From Sphingomonadaceae bacterium (GTDB taxonomy: Bacteria; Pseudomonadota; Alphaproteobacteria; Sphingomonadales; Sphingomonadaceae), in NCBI GenBank assembly GCA_019090585.1, contig JAHRVR010000143.1:1-34706 (forward strand): 34,706 nt of DNA. Reading direction: 5' to 3'. Under the pieces are notes generated by a model. It saw only the letters and a program-made list of their open reading frames with translations, had not been told where the DNA came from and did not search any database. The translations under genes were made by a program, and so were the position numbers. Shown piece by piece: positions 1 to 8,108 of this stretch. Numbering within the stretch: the first letter of the stretch is position 1; every line of letters begins with the position of its first letter.

Positions 1-838
1 AATGCAGGACACGCCAATTGTCCCACAGGACCATGTCGTCCATTTCCCACTTGTGGAAATAGGCCAGATCCGGATCCATGCAGTAATCGCAGATTTCCTG
101 GAACAGCGCATCGCCCTCCAGCGTCCCATCTTCATAGATGCCGAGCGCGAATGTGGGCGAGACGTTGAGGACCTTCCGGCCTGTCCCCTCCTGCGTATAG
201 ACCATCGGGTGAATAACGCGCGGGAGTTGGAATCGGCGCCGATCAATGGACTCGCCCGATTTTGACATCTGCGTCATCGTCATGTTTTCGACGCCAATGA
301 AGTCAAAGCTGCACATTTTGATCCGGAGTTCATAAACCGCGTGCAGCCCCTCGATCTTTTCGCGCAGACGCTGTGGCAGACGGTCATAAGCGGCGATCTG
401 GCACAGATAGCCCGTCTCGCCATATTTCTTTGGCAGAATCACGGGCCGCAGAATGCCGCCATGATTGATGGCCGGGTTATATACCAGATCGCTGTGCCAA
501 GGCAGGTAACCGCCGCGCATTTCGCCATTCACGTCGAAAATCGAGCCGTCCTCGGGATAATACTTGATCCGGGTCAGGGTTTCGTTTCCCTCAAGCCGAC
601 TCTCGGGAAGGGGATGCTTTTCGGGAGTGCCGAAACAGCTGCTGAGCTCAATCTGCATTTCGGGTGACGACTCGCCATCGCGAAAAAGAATGACGCCCTT
701 GTCGATCCACAGATCGAAAAGCTGCTTGCGGATCGCTTCGTCTTCGAGATGCTTGAGCGTCAGTCCCGAAACCCTGGCGCCAAAGGGCGCACCCTCGGCA
801 AGCGGCGAGACCTTATAAGCGGTTGCGAGACTGGCCAT
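1..838 (-). CDS. TauD/TfdA-family Fe(II)/2-oxoglutarate dioxygenase, C-terminus cut by window edge
   Basis: Enzymes of this family use Fe(II), O2 and 2-oxoglutarate to hydroxylate a substrate, often causing bond cleavage. The minus-strand frame is open from an ATG at 838 to the left edge, giving 279 residues without the C-terminus. The family marks are visible: the iron-binding HxD at about H115 and D117 (WHSD), a typical middle segment ending DRLPQRLREKIEGLHAVYE, and a closing WDNWRVLH that supplies the third iron ligand at about H279. The 2-oxoglutarate-binding arginine, expected roughly 10-15 residues later, lies outside the window. The gene is transcribed divergently from the LysR gene at 972, so it is a likely target of that regulator. 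The family call is firm from both iron motifs; the substrate (taurine, a phenoxyacid or an alkyl group of the local substrate) cannot be told. Confidence 0.9.
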   Translation of the reverse strand, partial: MASLATAYKVSPLAEGAPFGARVSGLTLKHLEDEAIRKQLFDLWIDKGVILFRDGESSPEMQIELSSCFGTPEKHPLPESRLEGNETLTRIKYYPEDGSIFDVNGEMRGGYLPWHSDLVYNPAINHGGILRPVILPKKYGETGYLCQIAAYDRLPQRLREKIEGLHAVYELRIKMCSFDFIGVENMTMTQMSKSGESIDRRRFQLPRVIHPMVYTQEGTGRKVLNVSPTFALGIYEDGTLEGDALFQEICDYCMDPDLAYFHKWEMDDMVLWDNWRVLH

Positions 839-881
839 CCTAGATTCTCCGACAACATTATCACGCTCAAAAGGCGCGTTA

Positions 882-915
882 TTGATTTCAATCCCGGAAT
901 GACAGTGAACCCGCC
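882..915 (+). promoter_or_regulatory. Candidate promoter motif (copy 1 of 3): TTGAT plus CAGTGAACCCGCC
   Basis: TTGAT-TTCA-ATC starts at 882 and CAGTGAACCCGCC occupies 903-915, 56 bases upstream of the LysR ATG. The same 13-mer recurs exactly at 13879-13891 upstream of the flavin monooxygenase, and a CAGTGAA-N3-GCC variant occurs upstream of the Rieske gene at 15968. Shared regulation is an inference; one shared 13-mer could arise by chance in a window this size. Confidence 0.35.
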
Positions 916-919
916 GATG

Positions 920-941
920 CGCAAATGCTGATTGGTTTGCG
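920..941. promoter_or_regulatory. Candidate LysR operator: CGCAAA-N10-TTTGCG inverted repeat
   Basis: A perfect 6-bp inverted repeat with a 10-base spacer lies in the 133-base gap between the divergent TauD-type and LysR genes. This is the classical position of a LysR-type regulator's own binding site. Further CGCAAA half-sites occur at 2953-2958 and 3063-3068, before the ACAD operon. Assignment to this regulator is inferred from position and symmetry only. Confidence 0.45.
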
Positions 942-971
942 TTGTGTATGCTGGACCGGCATATGTAGAAC

Positions 972-1940
972 ATGGAACTCAAACATCTTCGCTACTTCAC
1001 GGCCTCTGTGGAGGAAGGCTCACTCCAGGGGGCCGCGCAGCGACTCAATGTTGCACAACCCGCTCTTTCCCGGCGCGTCAGGGACCTTGAGGCAGAGCTT
1101 GGCTGCGAACTTCTGGTGCGCGGAGCACGCGGCGTGACGGCGACTCCTGCGGGTCTTGCGCTCTATCGCGACGCGATCGCGATGCTCGACGACTTGAGCG
1201 AATCCATGCAGAGGGCGCGCAGACTCGGGCTGGAACAGGATCGCAATATAAGGCTCGGATTCGCCCAATCCACATCGCGCAAGTACGGCTTCGTTCGGGA
1301 CGTGCTTTCTCATTATACCCGCAGAAATCCCCACACCGGAATCGCCTTCGCGCTGGAATCTTCGGCCCAACTGGTGAGCGGCCTTCGCAGCGGGAACTAC
1401 GATATTGCGCTGCTCTACGAGCAGAACCCGGCCACTTCACGAGTCGGGCAAAGGCTCATCCATTCGGAACGCTATGTCCTGGCGGCATACCCTTCGCATC
1501 GCCTCGCTACCGCTGGCCCTCTCGAATTGACGCAGCTGGCCGGAGAAAAGCTTGTCTGGCTGTCGCGGCGTGATCTGGGCGATGGCATCAATCCGCTGAC
1601 GCAGCAGCTCAAGCGCCATGGGATCGAGCCGGTGATAGGCCATCTTGTGAACGATACCGCCGAGCAACTTGATCTCGTCATCGCGGGCGCAGGAATTTGC
1701 CTCATGCCCGCCTCGACCATGCTGATCGTGCCGGAAGGGCAGCTGATCTTTCGGTCGGTGCCCGAATTTTCCATGAGCCTGGATTTCAGGCTCGCCTGGC
1801 AGACCGAGCCATCCTCTCTTGATGCCGAGGCGCTGCTCTCTACATTTCACAGCGCAATCGATGTGCATCAGGCCGAAATTGCGTCCGGCACTGCGCACTG
1901 GGCGGCGCTTGATGGCCATCCAATCCTCGGTCTGCCCTGA
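972..1940 (+). CDS. LysR-family transcriptional regulator
   Basis: This is a 322-residue DNA-binding regulator of the usual LysR length. Residues 1-60 hold the winged helix-turn-helix, with the characteristic run LKHLRYFTASVEEGS, AAQRLNVAQPALSRRV and DLEAELGCELLVR. Residues of roughly 90-300 form the periplasmic-binding-protein-like effector domain (for example LRSGNYDIALLYE). The ATG at 972 puts the first helix in the normal place. It is divergent from the TauD-type dioxygenase and precedes the lactonase/ACAD/CoA-ligase run on the same strand, so it probably controls one or both in response to a pathway compound. The inverted repeat at 920-941 is its best candidate site. The effector cannot be predicted. 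Confidence 0.93.
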   Translation: MELKHLRYFTASVEEGSLQGAAQRLNVAQPALSRRVRDLEAELGCELLVRGARGVTATPAGLALYRDAIAMLDDLSESMQRARRLGLEQDRNIRLGFAQSTSRKYGFVRDVLSHYTRRNPHTGIAFALESSAQLVSGLRSGNYDIALLYEQNPATSRVGQRLIHSERYVLAAYPSHRLATAGPLELTQLAGEKLVWLSRRDLGDGINPLTQQLKRHGIEPVIGHLVNDTAEQLDLVIAGAGICLMPASTMLIVPEGQLIFRSVPEFSMSLDFRLAWQTEPSSLDAEALLSTFHSAIDVHQAEIASGTAHWAALDGHPILGLP

Positions 1941-2069
1941 CGGCGCTATTGATAAGCCCGGTGTTCAATCGGCAAGCGAACGTCAAAGCCACAGAGCGCC
2001 GGGCGACGGTGAAATTCCGCTCGAACGGCTGATTTCGCATATCGGCGCAATGTTGGAAGGACCGATGCA

Positions 2070-2951
2070 ATGAGCAATGACGTGACCGTCGCCTATGATG
2101 CCGGAAACTACCTTGGTGAAACGCCGATCTGGTCCGCACAGGACCAGGCCTTGTGGTGGGTCAATTGCGAGAACCCACCGGAAATCCACCGCTGGTCTCC
2201 GTCGAGCAATGAACACCGCAAGTGGGACTTTCCAGACCGGGTTGGCGGCTTCGTGCACAAACAGGGCGGTGGACTGCTCGTCGCGCTGGCTGACGGTATC
2301 TATGATTTCGACACGGAGATTGGCGCGCTTACCTTGCGCGTAAAGTCAGGCCTCCCCCCGCAAGTGAAGCTACATGAATGCCATTGCGACCGTCAGGGCC
2401 GGTTCTGGATCGGTGCCTACGATCATGACTTTGGCCATGACCGCGCTTCAAGAAAGGCAAACTGGTACAGGCTGGACGGCGACACGCTGACGCCTGTTAT
2501 CAAGGGCATTGCAATTGCCAATGGCCTGGCCTTCAGCCCCGATGGGACGCGCGTCTACATGGCCGATGCACCGGCGCGAAGCATCAATGTGCACGATCTG
2601 GATCCGGCAACAGGTGAACTGTCCAATTGCAGGCAGTTCCTGAAGTTGGAGGAAGGCGAGGGTTATCCCGATGGCGCCACCGTGGACGAAGAAGGCGGCT
2701 ACTGGCTCGCCAATGTCGCGGCGGGGCGCCTGCGCCGTTACTTGCCCGACGGCACGCTTGAGAGGATCGTGGAATTGCCCTTCACCAACCCGACCAAGCC
2801 AGCCTTTGGCGGACCGGACTTGCGGACTCTCTACATCACATCGTGCCAGCTGGACTTGCCTGCGTTCAAAGAGCCGACTGCTCCCAATGGGCCGGTTTAC
2901 GCAGTCGACGTCGGCTTTGCCGGAGTGCCGGAAACGCCGTTCAAAGGCTGA
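2070..2951 (+). CDS. SMP-30/gluconolactonase-family lactonase
   Basis: This 293-residue six-bladed beta-propeller hydrolase opens lactones using one divalent metal ion. The metal ligands known in SMP-30 are all present in context: E17 in YLGETPIW, N151 in IANGLAFSPDG, and D201 in GYPDGATVDEEGG. The HECHCDRQGRFWIGAYD block (about 102-118) is also typical. The ATG at 2070 follows GGAAGGA at good spacing. It lies 129 bases after the LysR gene and 143 bases before the ACAD pair on the same strand. The window also encodes a Baeyer-Villiger-type monooxygenase, which makes lactones or esters, so hydrolysis of such a product is a reasonable role, though this is inference. A sugar-lactone role is possible but fits the neighbours less well. 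Confidence 0.87.
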   Translation: MSNDVTVAYDAGNYLGETPIWSAQDQALWWVNCENPPEIHRWSPSSNEHRKWDFPDRVGGFVHKQGGGLLVALADGIYDFDTEIGALTLRVKSGLPPQVKLHECHCDRQGRFWIGAYDHDFGHDRASRKANWYRLDGDTLTPVIKGIAIANGLAFSPDGTRVYMADAPARSINVHDLDPATGELSNCRQFLKLEEGEGYPDGATVDEEGGYWLANVAAGRLRRYLPDGTLERIVELPFTNPTKPAFGGPDLRTLYITSCQLDLPAFKEPTAPNGPVYAVDVGFAGVPETPFKG

Positions 2952-3094
2952 ACGCAAAAGCCAGGGCTGCCGCCATGAGAATGATGCTCAACTGTTGCAA
3001 TATCACGCGCCTCGCGTAGGGAGACTGCGAGCGAAGAATGAACGTCGCGCGATTCATTGTAACGCAAAACGTAAGGCCTGAAGGAAAATTTCCG

Positions 3095-4066
3095 ATGTAT
3101 CTCGTGCCGGAAGGAGACGAGCTGGAAATCGCAAATGCAGCGGCGGAGTTCATCGCCAGCGCTTTGCCAATCAATAGGCTCCACACAGCGGGCAATGCCG
3201 ATATGAACGGCGCCGTTCGATCGCAGCTGGCCGAGATGGGCTGGTTCGCCCTCGCCTTGCCCGAAGACAAAGGCGGCAGCGGGTTGACGGCGGTGGAACA
3301 TGCCCTGTTTTTCCGGGAAATCGGCCGCCAGTGCGGGCCTGTCGATATTCTGGCGCAAGCATTGGCCGCAATGGTTTGCAAATCCGCCGATGTCCGGGAC
3401 GCGCTGGTTTCCGGAACGGCAAGCGCGGCTGTTCTGGTCCCCGAGGGCAATCGCCACCGCCTCATCGGATCGGCCTCGGCCACTCACGGACTGCTGGTAA
3501 CACCCCAGAGCGCCAGCCTGCATGAAATGGCGCAAGCCAATATCGAAGCACGGCCTGCGCTTGACCCGGCCAATTCGCTTGCGCTCGTCGAGAATTTGCC
3601 TGCACCGGCAGAAAGTCAGGACGGCGCGCATATCTGGCGGTTGGGCCAGATCGGCAGTGCGGCAATGCAGGTCGGTCTTGCCGAAGCGGCGTTGGACCTC
3701 ATTGTCGAATATGCCAAAGTGCGCGAAACCTTCGGCAAGGCCATCGGCTCGTGGCAAGCGGTCCGCCATACTTGCGCCGATATGGCAGTTATGACCGAGG
3801 CGGCGCGCGCCGAGCTTTGGTATGCGGCAACGGCGATGAAGGAGGATCGCGGCGATATGGAAGCCCATGTCGATGCCGCCAAGCACCTTGCCAATGAGGC
3901 CGCGCTGAAAGCGACGGACAGTAACATCCAGCTCCATGGCGGCATCGGCGTTACCGACGAACACGACGCGCATTTGCTGATGAAGCATGCAGCATTGCTT
4001 TCGCGCCTGTTCGGCTCTCGGCAATATCTCTTGTCGCGCCTTCTCCACGCAAAGCTGGAGGACTGA
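3095..4066 (+). CDS. Acyl-CoA dehydrogenase family protein, small subunit type
   Basis: This is a 323-residue FAD-dependent ACAD-fold protein, shorter than the usual 380-400 residues. Its middle beta domain is reduced, and the C-terminal helical part contains KVRETFGKAIGSWQAVRH and LHGGIGVTDEHDAHLLMKHA, both typical of the fold. I start it at the ATG at 3095, preceded by AAGGAAA; the frame is open back to 3038, but that extension does not look like ACAD sequence. One base separates its stop from the next ACAD. Adjacent small/large ACAD genes usually encode the two chains of an alpha2beta2 enzyme, as for FadE28/FadE29 in mycobacterial steroid side-chain oxidation. The pair would oxidise a bulky or branched acyl-CoA; this role is inferred from architecture. 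Confidence 0.88.
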   Translation: MYLVPEGDELEIANAAAEFIASALPINRLHTAGNADMNGAVRSQLAEMGWFALALPEDKGGSGLTAVEHALFFREIGRQCGPVDILAQALAAMVCKSADVRDALVSGTASAAVLVPEGNRHRLIGSASATHGLLVTPQSASLHEMAQANIEARPALDPANSLALVENLPAPAESQDGAHIWRLGQIGSAAMQVGLAEAALDLIVEYAKVRETFGKAIGSWQAVRHTCADMAVMTEAARAELWYAATAMKEDRGDMEAHVDAAKHLANEAALKATDSNIQLHGGIGVTDEHDAHLLMKHAALLSRLFGSRQYLLSRLLHAKLED

Positions 4067-4067
4067 T

Positions 4068-5249
4068 ATGGACCTGCGGTATTCCGATCAGGACCGTGAA
4101 TTCCGGGCCCGCGCACGTCAGTGGTTGCAGGCCAATATCCCGCAGGAGCGTCGCCCTGCCAGTGGCAAGGCCGCCTCGCAATTCGACCGCGACTGGCAAA
4201 AGAAGCTGCACGACCATGGCTGGGCCGGCGTCGCCTGGCCCAAGGAATATGGCGGACATGGGCTTTCCGGCCTTCAGCAGGTCATCTGGTATGAAGAACT
4301 TTCCCGCGCCCATGCGCCTGCGCAGCATGTCAGCACCACTTATGTCGCGCTGATGCATGCCGGCCCCACGCTCATGGCACGCGGCACCAAAGACCAGAAG
4401 ACCTTCCACCTGCCGCGCATCCTTTCGGGCGAGGCGCTGTGGTGCCAGGGCTTTTCCGAACCCAATGCGGGGTCGGATCTGGCAGCGCTGAAAACCAAGG
4501 GCACGGTGGACGGCGATCACATTGTCGTAAATGGCGCAAAGACGTGGACCACCGACGCCATGCACGCGGATTTCATGGAATTGCTGGTTCGTACCGATCC
4601 GGCTTCAGAACGCCACAAGGGTCTGACCTGGATGATCTGCGACATGAAAACGCCGGGCATCGACATCAAGCCGATCCGAACCATGCTGATGGACGATCAC
4701 GTCAACACGGTGTTCTTCGATGACGTGCGCGTCCCGCTCGCCAATGTCGTAGGCGAGGTGAACAAAGGCTGGTCTACCGCGATGGCCACGCTTTCCTTCG
4801 AACGCGGCCTGGGCTTCATCGCCGACCAGCTGGAGCTGCTTGAGAAAGTCGGCCGGGCTATCGAACTGGCCGGCGAGCTGCGCCTTGCAGATGGACGCCT
4901 GGCAATCGAGGATGACGAAATCGCACGCCGCCTCGGCTCGATCAAGGCAGATACAATGGCGATCCGCGCCATGACTCTGGCCGATATTGCCGAGACCGAC
5001 CGGACCGGAATACCCGGCCCGAAGGGGTCAATGATGAAGCTGATGGTCACCACAACGCACAAGGCGCTCAGCCAGCTCGTCGGCGATATGCTCGGCTGGG
5101 GTTTCATGGAATTTGACGGTGACCGTGCGTCCAACCCCTGGACGCATGATTACCTTTGGAGCTGGGTCTTCTCGATCGCGGGTGGAACCAATGAAATCCA
5201 GCGCGAGATCACCGCAGACCACGTATTGAAACTGCCTCGATCACGATAA
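4068..5249 (+). CDS. Acyl-CoA dehydrogenase, large subunit type
   Basis: This 393-residue protein has the full three-domain ACAD fold. Marks include HDHGWAGVAWPKEYGG near the N-terminus, the flavin/substrate segment CQGFSEPNAGSDLAALKTKG, FFDDVRVPLANVVGEVNKGW in the middle domain, and AGGTNEIQREITADHVL near the end. In medium-chain ACADs the catalytic glutamate is the E of YEGT; here that place reads AGGT, so the base must come from elsewhere, as in isovaleryl-type or heteromeric FadE enzymes. The ATG at 4068 follows GGAGGA and lies one base after the preceding stop, so the two genes are translationally coupled. It probably forms a heteromeric dehydrogenase with the preceding product, acting on CoA esters made by the ligase at 5299. 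Confidence 0.93.
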   Translation: MDLRYSDQDREFRARARQWLQANIPQERRPASGKAASQFDRDWQKKLHDHGWAGVAWPKEYGGHGLSGLQQVIWYEELSRAHAPAQHVSTTYVALMHAGPTLMARGTKDQKTFHLPRILSGEALWCQGFSEPNAGSDLAALKTKGTVDGDHIVVNGAKTWTTDAMHADFMELLVRTDPASERHKGLTWMICDMKTPGIDIKPIRTMLMDDHVNTVFFDDVRVPLANVVGEVNKGWSTAMATLSFERGLGFIADQLELLEKVGRAIELAGELRLADGRLAIEDDEIARRLGSIKADTMAIRAMTLADIAETDRTGIPGPKGSMMKLMVTTTHKALSQLVGDMLGWGFMEFDGDRASNPWTHDYLWSWVFSIAGGTNEIQREITADHVLKLPRSR

Positions 5250-5298
5250 GCTCGCACAGCCGAGCTGGGCGACGCTCGACCAATCTGGGAGAATCGGC

Positions 5299-6948
5299 AT
5301 GGAGTGGATCACAAAAACTGGCCCCAGCGGCTTCAGGATTCGTTGGTGTGAGGAACTGGCCCAGCGTTGGTTTTCCGAAGGACTGTGGGTCAACGAGACA
5401 CTGGTCGATCATGCCCGCAAGCGTGTTGCCGAAGCGCCGGAACGGACCTACCAGATTGAAGGCGACACCACGGTAACGCGCGGCGAGGTATGGGAGCAGT
5501 CACTGCGGCTGGCTGCCTTCTTCCTCTCACGCGGACTGAAACCCGGCGATGTCATCTCCTTCCAGCTTCCCAACTGGACCGAAACCCCGGTAATCGCGCT
5601 GGCGGCGCGCATGACCGGACTGGTCATCAACCCAATTCCGCCGATTTACCGCGAATCCGAACTGGAGTATATCCTTGGAGATTGCGGAGCGAAGCTGATT
5701 TTCATTCCCGGCACGTTCCGCCGCACCGATCACAGTGCAATGCTGGAAGGGCTTCGCGCAAAACTGCCCGCGCTGAAGGACATCGTGGTCGTTCGCGGCG
5801 ATGGCGAACTGACGTGGCAAGACGTGATATCGGGCGATCCTGTCGACGAGGCCGCCTTGCCAAAGGTCGATCCGGCCGCAGTCCTCATTGCCATGTACAC
5901 CTCGGGCACCACGGGCAAACCCAAGGGCGTGCTCCACACGCATCTTTCCTATGGCCACCGTGTCTGCGCCATGGCCGAAGAATATCTGATGACGGATCGG
6001 GACGTCGTCTTCATGCCTTCGCCCGTTACCCATATTACCGGGGCCATCTGGGCCTTCGACATGCCGTGGATTGCCGGTAGTGCAAGCGTGTTGATGGATG
6101 TCTGGTCCCCCGCCGAAGGGATCGATTGCATTGAGCGCAATGGCTGCACCGTCACCGGCGGCGCAACGCCGTTCCTTCAGCAAATGCTCGACGTCGCAGA
6201 GACAACACCGGAAAAGCTCAAGAGCCTGCGCTTGTTCTTCTGCGGCGGAACCACGGTTTCGCCCGAGCTGATCAGACGGGCCAGCGATATGTTCCCCGGC
6301 GCACTGTTCTACCGGGCCTATGGCTCGACGGAGATGATTACGGCCACATTAGGCATCAAGCATCGCTCCGAGGCCAAATATGGCGCGGAGACGGACGGCA
6401 AGATCGTCTATCCCGTGGAAATGCGGATCGTCGACGCGGTTACCGATGAGCCGGTGACCGAAGGCGACGAGGGCGAGATTCTGATGCGCGGGCCGGGGCT
6501 GTTCGCCGGATATATCCACGATGCCGATAATGAGACGAGTTTCCTGGAGGACGGCTTCTTCCGCATGGGCGACCTCGGGCGGCAGGTCTTCACCGATTAC
6601 CTGGTCATCACCGGACGCAAGAAAGACATCATCATCCGTTCCGGTGAGAATATCAGCCCCAAGGAAGTGGAAGACGTGCTGTTCGGCCACCCCGCTATCG
6701 CCGAGGTCGCGATTGTCTCTATGCCCAGCCCGGTAACCGGGGAAATGGGCTGCGCCTTCATCATCCCGAGAGAGGGAAAAGCCACCGATCTGCCCGAGAT
6801 CCAGCGCTTCCTGACCGAAGCTGGCCTGGCGAAGCAGAAATTCCCTGAACATCTGGTCTTCGTCGAAGACCTGCCCCGCGTACCCTCCGGCAAAGTGCGA
6901 AAAGACATACTGCGCAAACAAGCCGAGGCCATCGCGAAAACAGAATAA
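5299..6948 (+). CDS. AMP-dependent acyl-CoA ligase (ANL superfamily)
   Basis: This 549-residue enzyme activates a carboxylic acid with ATP to an acyl-adenylate and then to a CoA thioester. All core motifs are present: the phosphate loop TSGTTGKPKG (201-210), YGSTE (341-345), the MGDLGR block with D425, the hinge region with R440 (ITGRKKDIIIRSGENISPKEVE), and the catalytic lysine of PSGKVRKD at K532. The N-terminal half resembles cyclohexanecarboxylate- and long-chain-type ligases, but the acid cannot be named. It lies 49 bases after the ACAD pair on the same strand and probably ends that operon; the next gene converges on it. Confidence 0.93.
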   Translation: MEWITKTGPSGFRIRWCEELAQRWFSEGLWVNETLVDHARKRVAEAPERTYQIEGDTTVTRGEVWEQSLRLAAFFLSRGLKPGDVISFQLPNWTETPVIALAARMTGLVINPIPPIYRESELEYILGDCGAKLIFIPGTFRRTDHSAMLEGLRAKLPALKDIVVVRGDGELTWQDVISGDPVDEAALPKVDPAAVLIAMYTSGTTGKPKGVLHTHLSYGHRVCAMAEEYLMTDRDVVFMPSPVTHITGAIWAFDMPWIAGSASVLMDVWSPAEGIDCIERNGCTVTGGATPFLQQMLDVAETTPEKLKSLRLFFCGGTTVSPELIRRASDMFPGALFYRAYGSTEMITATLGIKHRSEAKYGAETDGKIVYPVEMRIVDAVTDEPVTEGDEGEILMRGPGLFAGYIHDADNETSFLEDGFFRMGDLGRQVFTDYLVITGRKKDIIIRSGENISPKEVEDVLFGHPAIAEVAIVSMPSPVTGEMGCAFIIPREGKATDLPEIQRFLTEAGLAKQKFPEHLVFVEDLPRVPSGKVRKDILRKQAEAIAKTE

Positions 6949-6962
6949 ATCTCTGCAATGGG

Positions 6963-6984
6963 GCTGCGCTGGGTGCTGCGCAGC
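6963..6984. terminator. Candidate bidirectional hairpin between convergent genes
   Basis: GCTGCGC (6963-6969) pairs perfectly with GCGCAGC (6978-6984) across an 8-base loop, within the 85-base gap between the convergent CoA ligase and Rieske genes. There is no clear T-run on either side, so termination strength is uncertain. Confidence 0.4.
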
Positions 6985-7033
6985 GGATTGGAAAAGCGCG
7001 CGCCCATTCCGAACTGAGGAGCCTTAAGTCCCG

Positions 7034-8044
7034 TCAGGCAACGCCGGCTTTCGGTTCCGGGCCTTCCTCGAAATCGAAGAACTTCTGGTAGTTCTCGCGG
7101 TAAGCGAGGATCGGGCCATCGCCCTTGACCAGAAGTGGACGGGCCTCGAGCTTCTTGTTGTTCCAGATCGGGATGTCCTGCGTGATCTGCTTTTCCAGGT
7201 CGCGCATCCGCGCCTGCGTGACCCGCAACCTGCCTTCGGTCAGACCGGGGATATGATACATCTGCCAGCGAATATGCGTCGTGCTGGAATCGATCGGCGT
7301 AACCTGCTGCGCCTGCACCACATGTGTCACGTCGATATACTCGATAATCGACTGGCCGGGACCAGTGGCAATCGTTTCAATCTTTCCAGTCATCAGGCCT
7401 TTAGGCGTCTTCATTTCCGCCACGACCTTGTTCGAGCGCGTCCAGCCCTCGACTTTCATCTCTCCTTTGGGCGCAAAAGGCACGCCGTGCACGGCACCGA
7501 AGTGCGCATAGTCCTGACCATTCTCGGGAATTTCGCGGCAATGGATATTGACGATCCAGTCACGCGTCATGGCCAGCACCCAATCGCCATCGGGGCAATC
7601 CGGAATCCGGGCAACTTCCCACTTCGGAGCAGCTTTGTTCGGATGGTACCAAACCCAGACGACGCCATCGACTTCCTCTATCGGCCAGGTCGGCAAGCAG
7701 GACTGCTTCATGCTCGGTGCAATGACTTCGGTATAAGGAATCCTGGTGACGCCGCCGTCGCCGTTGAATGACCAGTGGTGATAAGGGCAGCGCAAGTCGT
7801 TACCCACAACATCGCTGTTGACGCCAAGATGCGCGCCAAGGTGAGGACAAAACGGATCGACCGCGCGAACCTCGCCATCCCCACCACGCCAGACAACAAA
7901 CTCTGTCCCGAAATAATTCATGGTCACGACTTCACCATTCGCAACGTCTTTCGCGAGTGCGACGGCGAACCACCCAAAAGGAACCGGAAGGTCGGAATAT
8001 CCGCGCTCCAATGCTGTTCTCGTCCCGGTCACTACACACTCCAT
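7034..8044 (-). CDS. Rieske non-haem iron oxygenase, KshA/VanA-like single-component oxygenase
   Basis: This 336-residue terminal oxygenase hydroxylates its substrate with electrons delivered by a separate reductase. The Rieske [2Fe-2S] ligands are C66 and H68 (CPH) and C86 and H89 (CPYHH). The mononuclear iron site is the N-x2-D-x2-H-x4-H pattern at N175, D178, H181 and H186 (ENGQDYAHFGAVH). The short C-terminal domain matches the 3-ketosteroid 9-alpha-hydroxylase/vanillate demethylase branch rather than large aromatic-ring dioxygenases. The frame is open to 8191, but I start at the ATG at 8044 because the fold begins just after it (SDLPVPFGWFAVAL) and the upstream part overlaps the preceding ACAD gene. 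It lies 64 bases downstream of that gene. No reductase gene is nearby. Confidence 0.9.
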   Translation of the reverse strand: MECVVTGTRTALERGYSDLPVPFGWFAVALAKDVANGEVVTMNYFGTEFVVWRGGDGEVRAVDPFCPHLGAHLGVNSDVVGNDLRCPYHHWSFNGDGGVTRIPYTEVIAPSMKQSCLPTWPIEEVDGVVWVWYHPNKAAPKWEVARIPDCPDGDWVLAMTRDWIVNIHCREIPENGQDYAHFGAVHGVPFAPKGEMKVEGWTRSNKVVAEMKTPKGLMTGKIETIATGPGQSIIEYIDVTHVVQAQQVTPIDSSTTHIRWQMYHIPGLTEGRLRVTQARMRDLEKQITQDIPIWNNKKLEARPLLVKGDGPILAYRENYQKFFDFEEGPEPKAGVA

Positions 8045-8108
8045 CTGGACATACTCAATCTTGGCATAGGCCGCTTGACCTGCGCCGAGATCACAATTGA
8101 AATCGCGA

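Noticed and set aside
2..931. Plus-strand open frames across the left end
   Set aside because: They are shadows of the minus-strand TauD-type gene, whose frame carries both iron-binding motifs.
1941..2073. Possible small gene ending in ISHIGAMLEGPMQ and overlapping the lactonase start
   Set aside because: The frame mostly runs inside the LysR gene, has no ribosome-binding site of its own in the gap and no recognisable family; kept as ordinary intergenic DNA.
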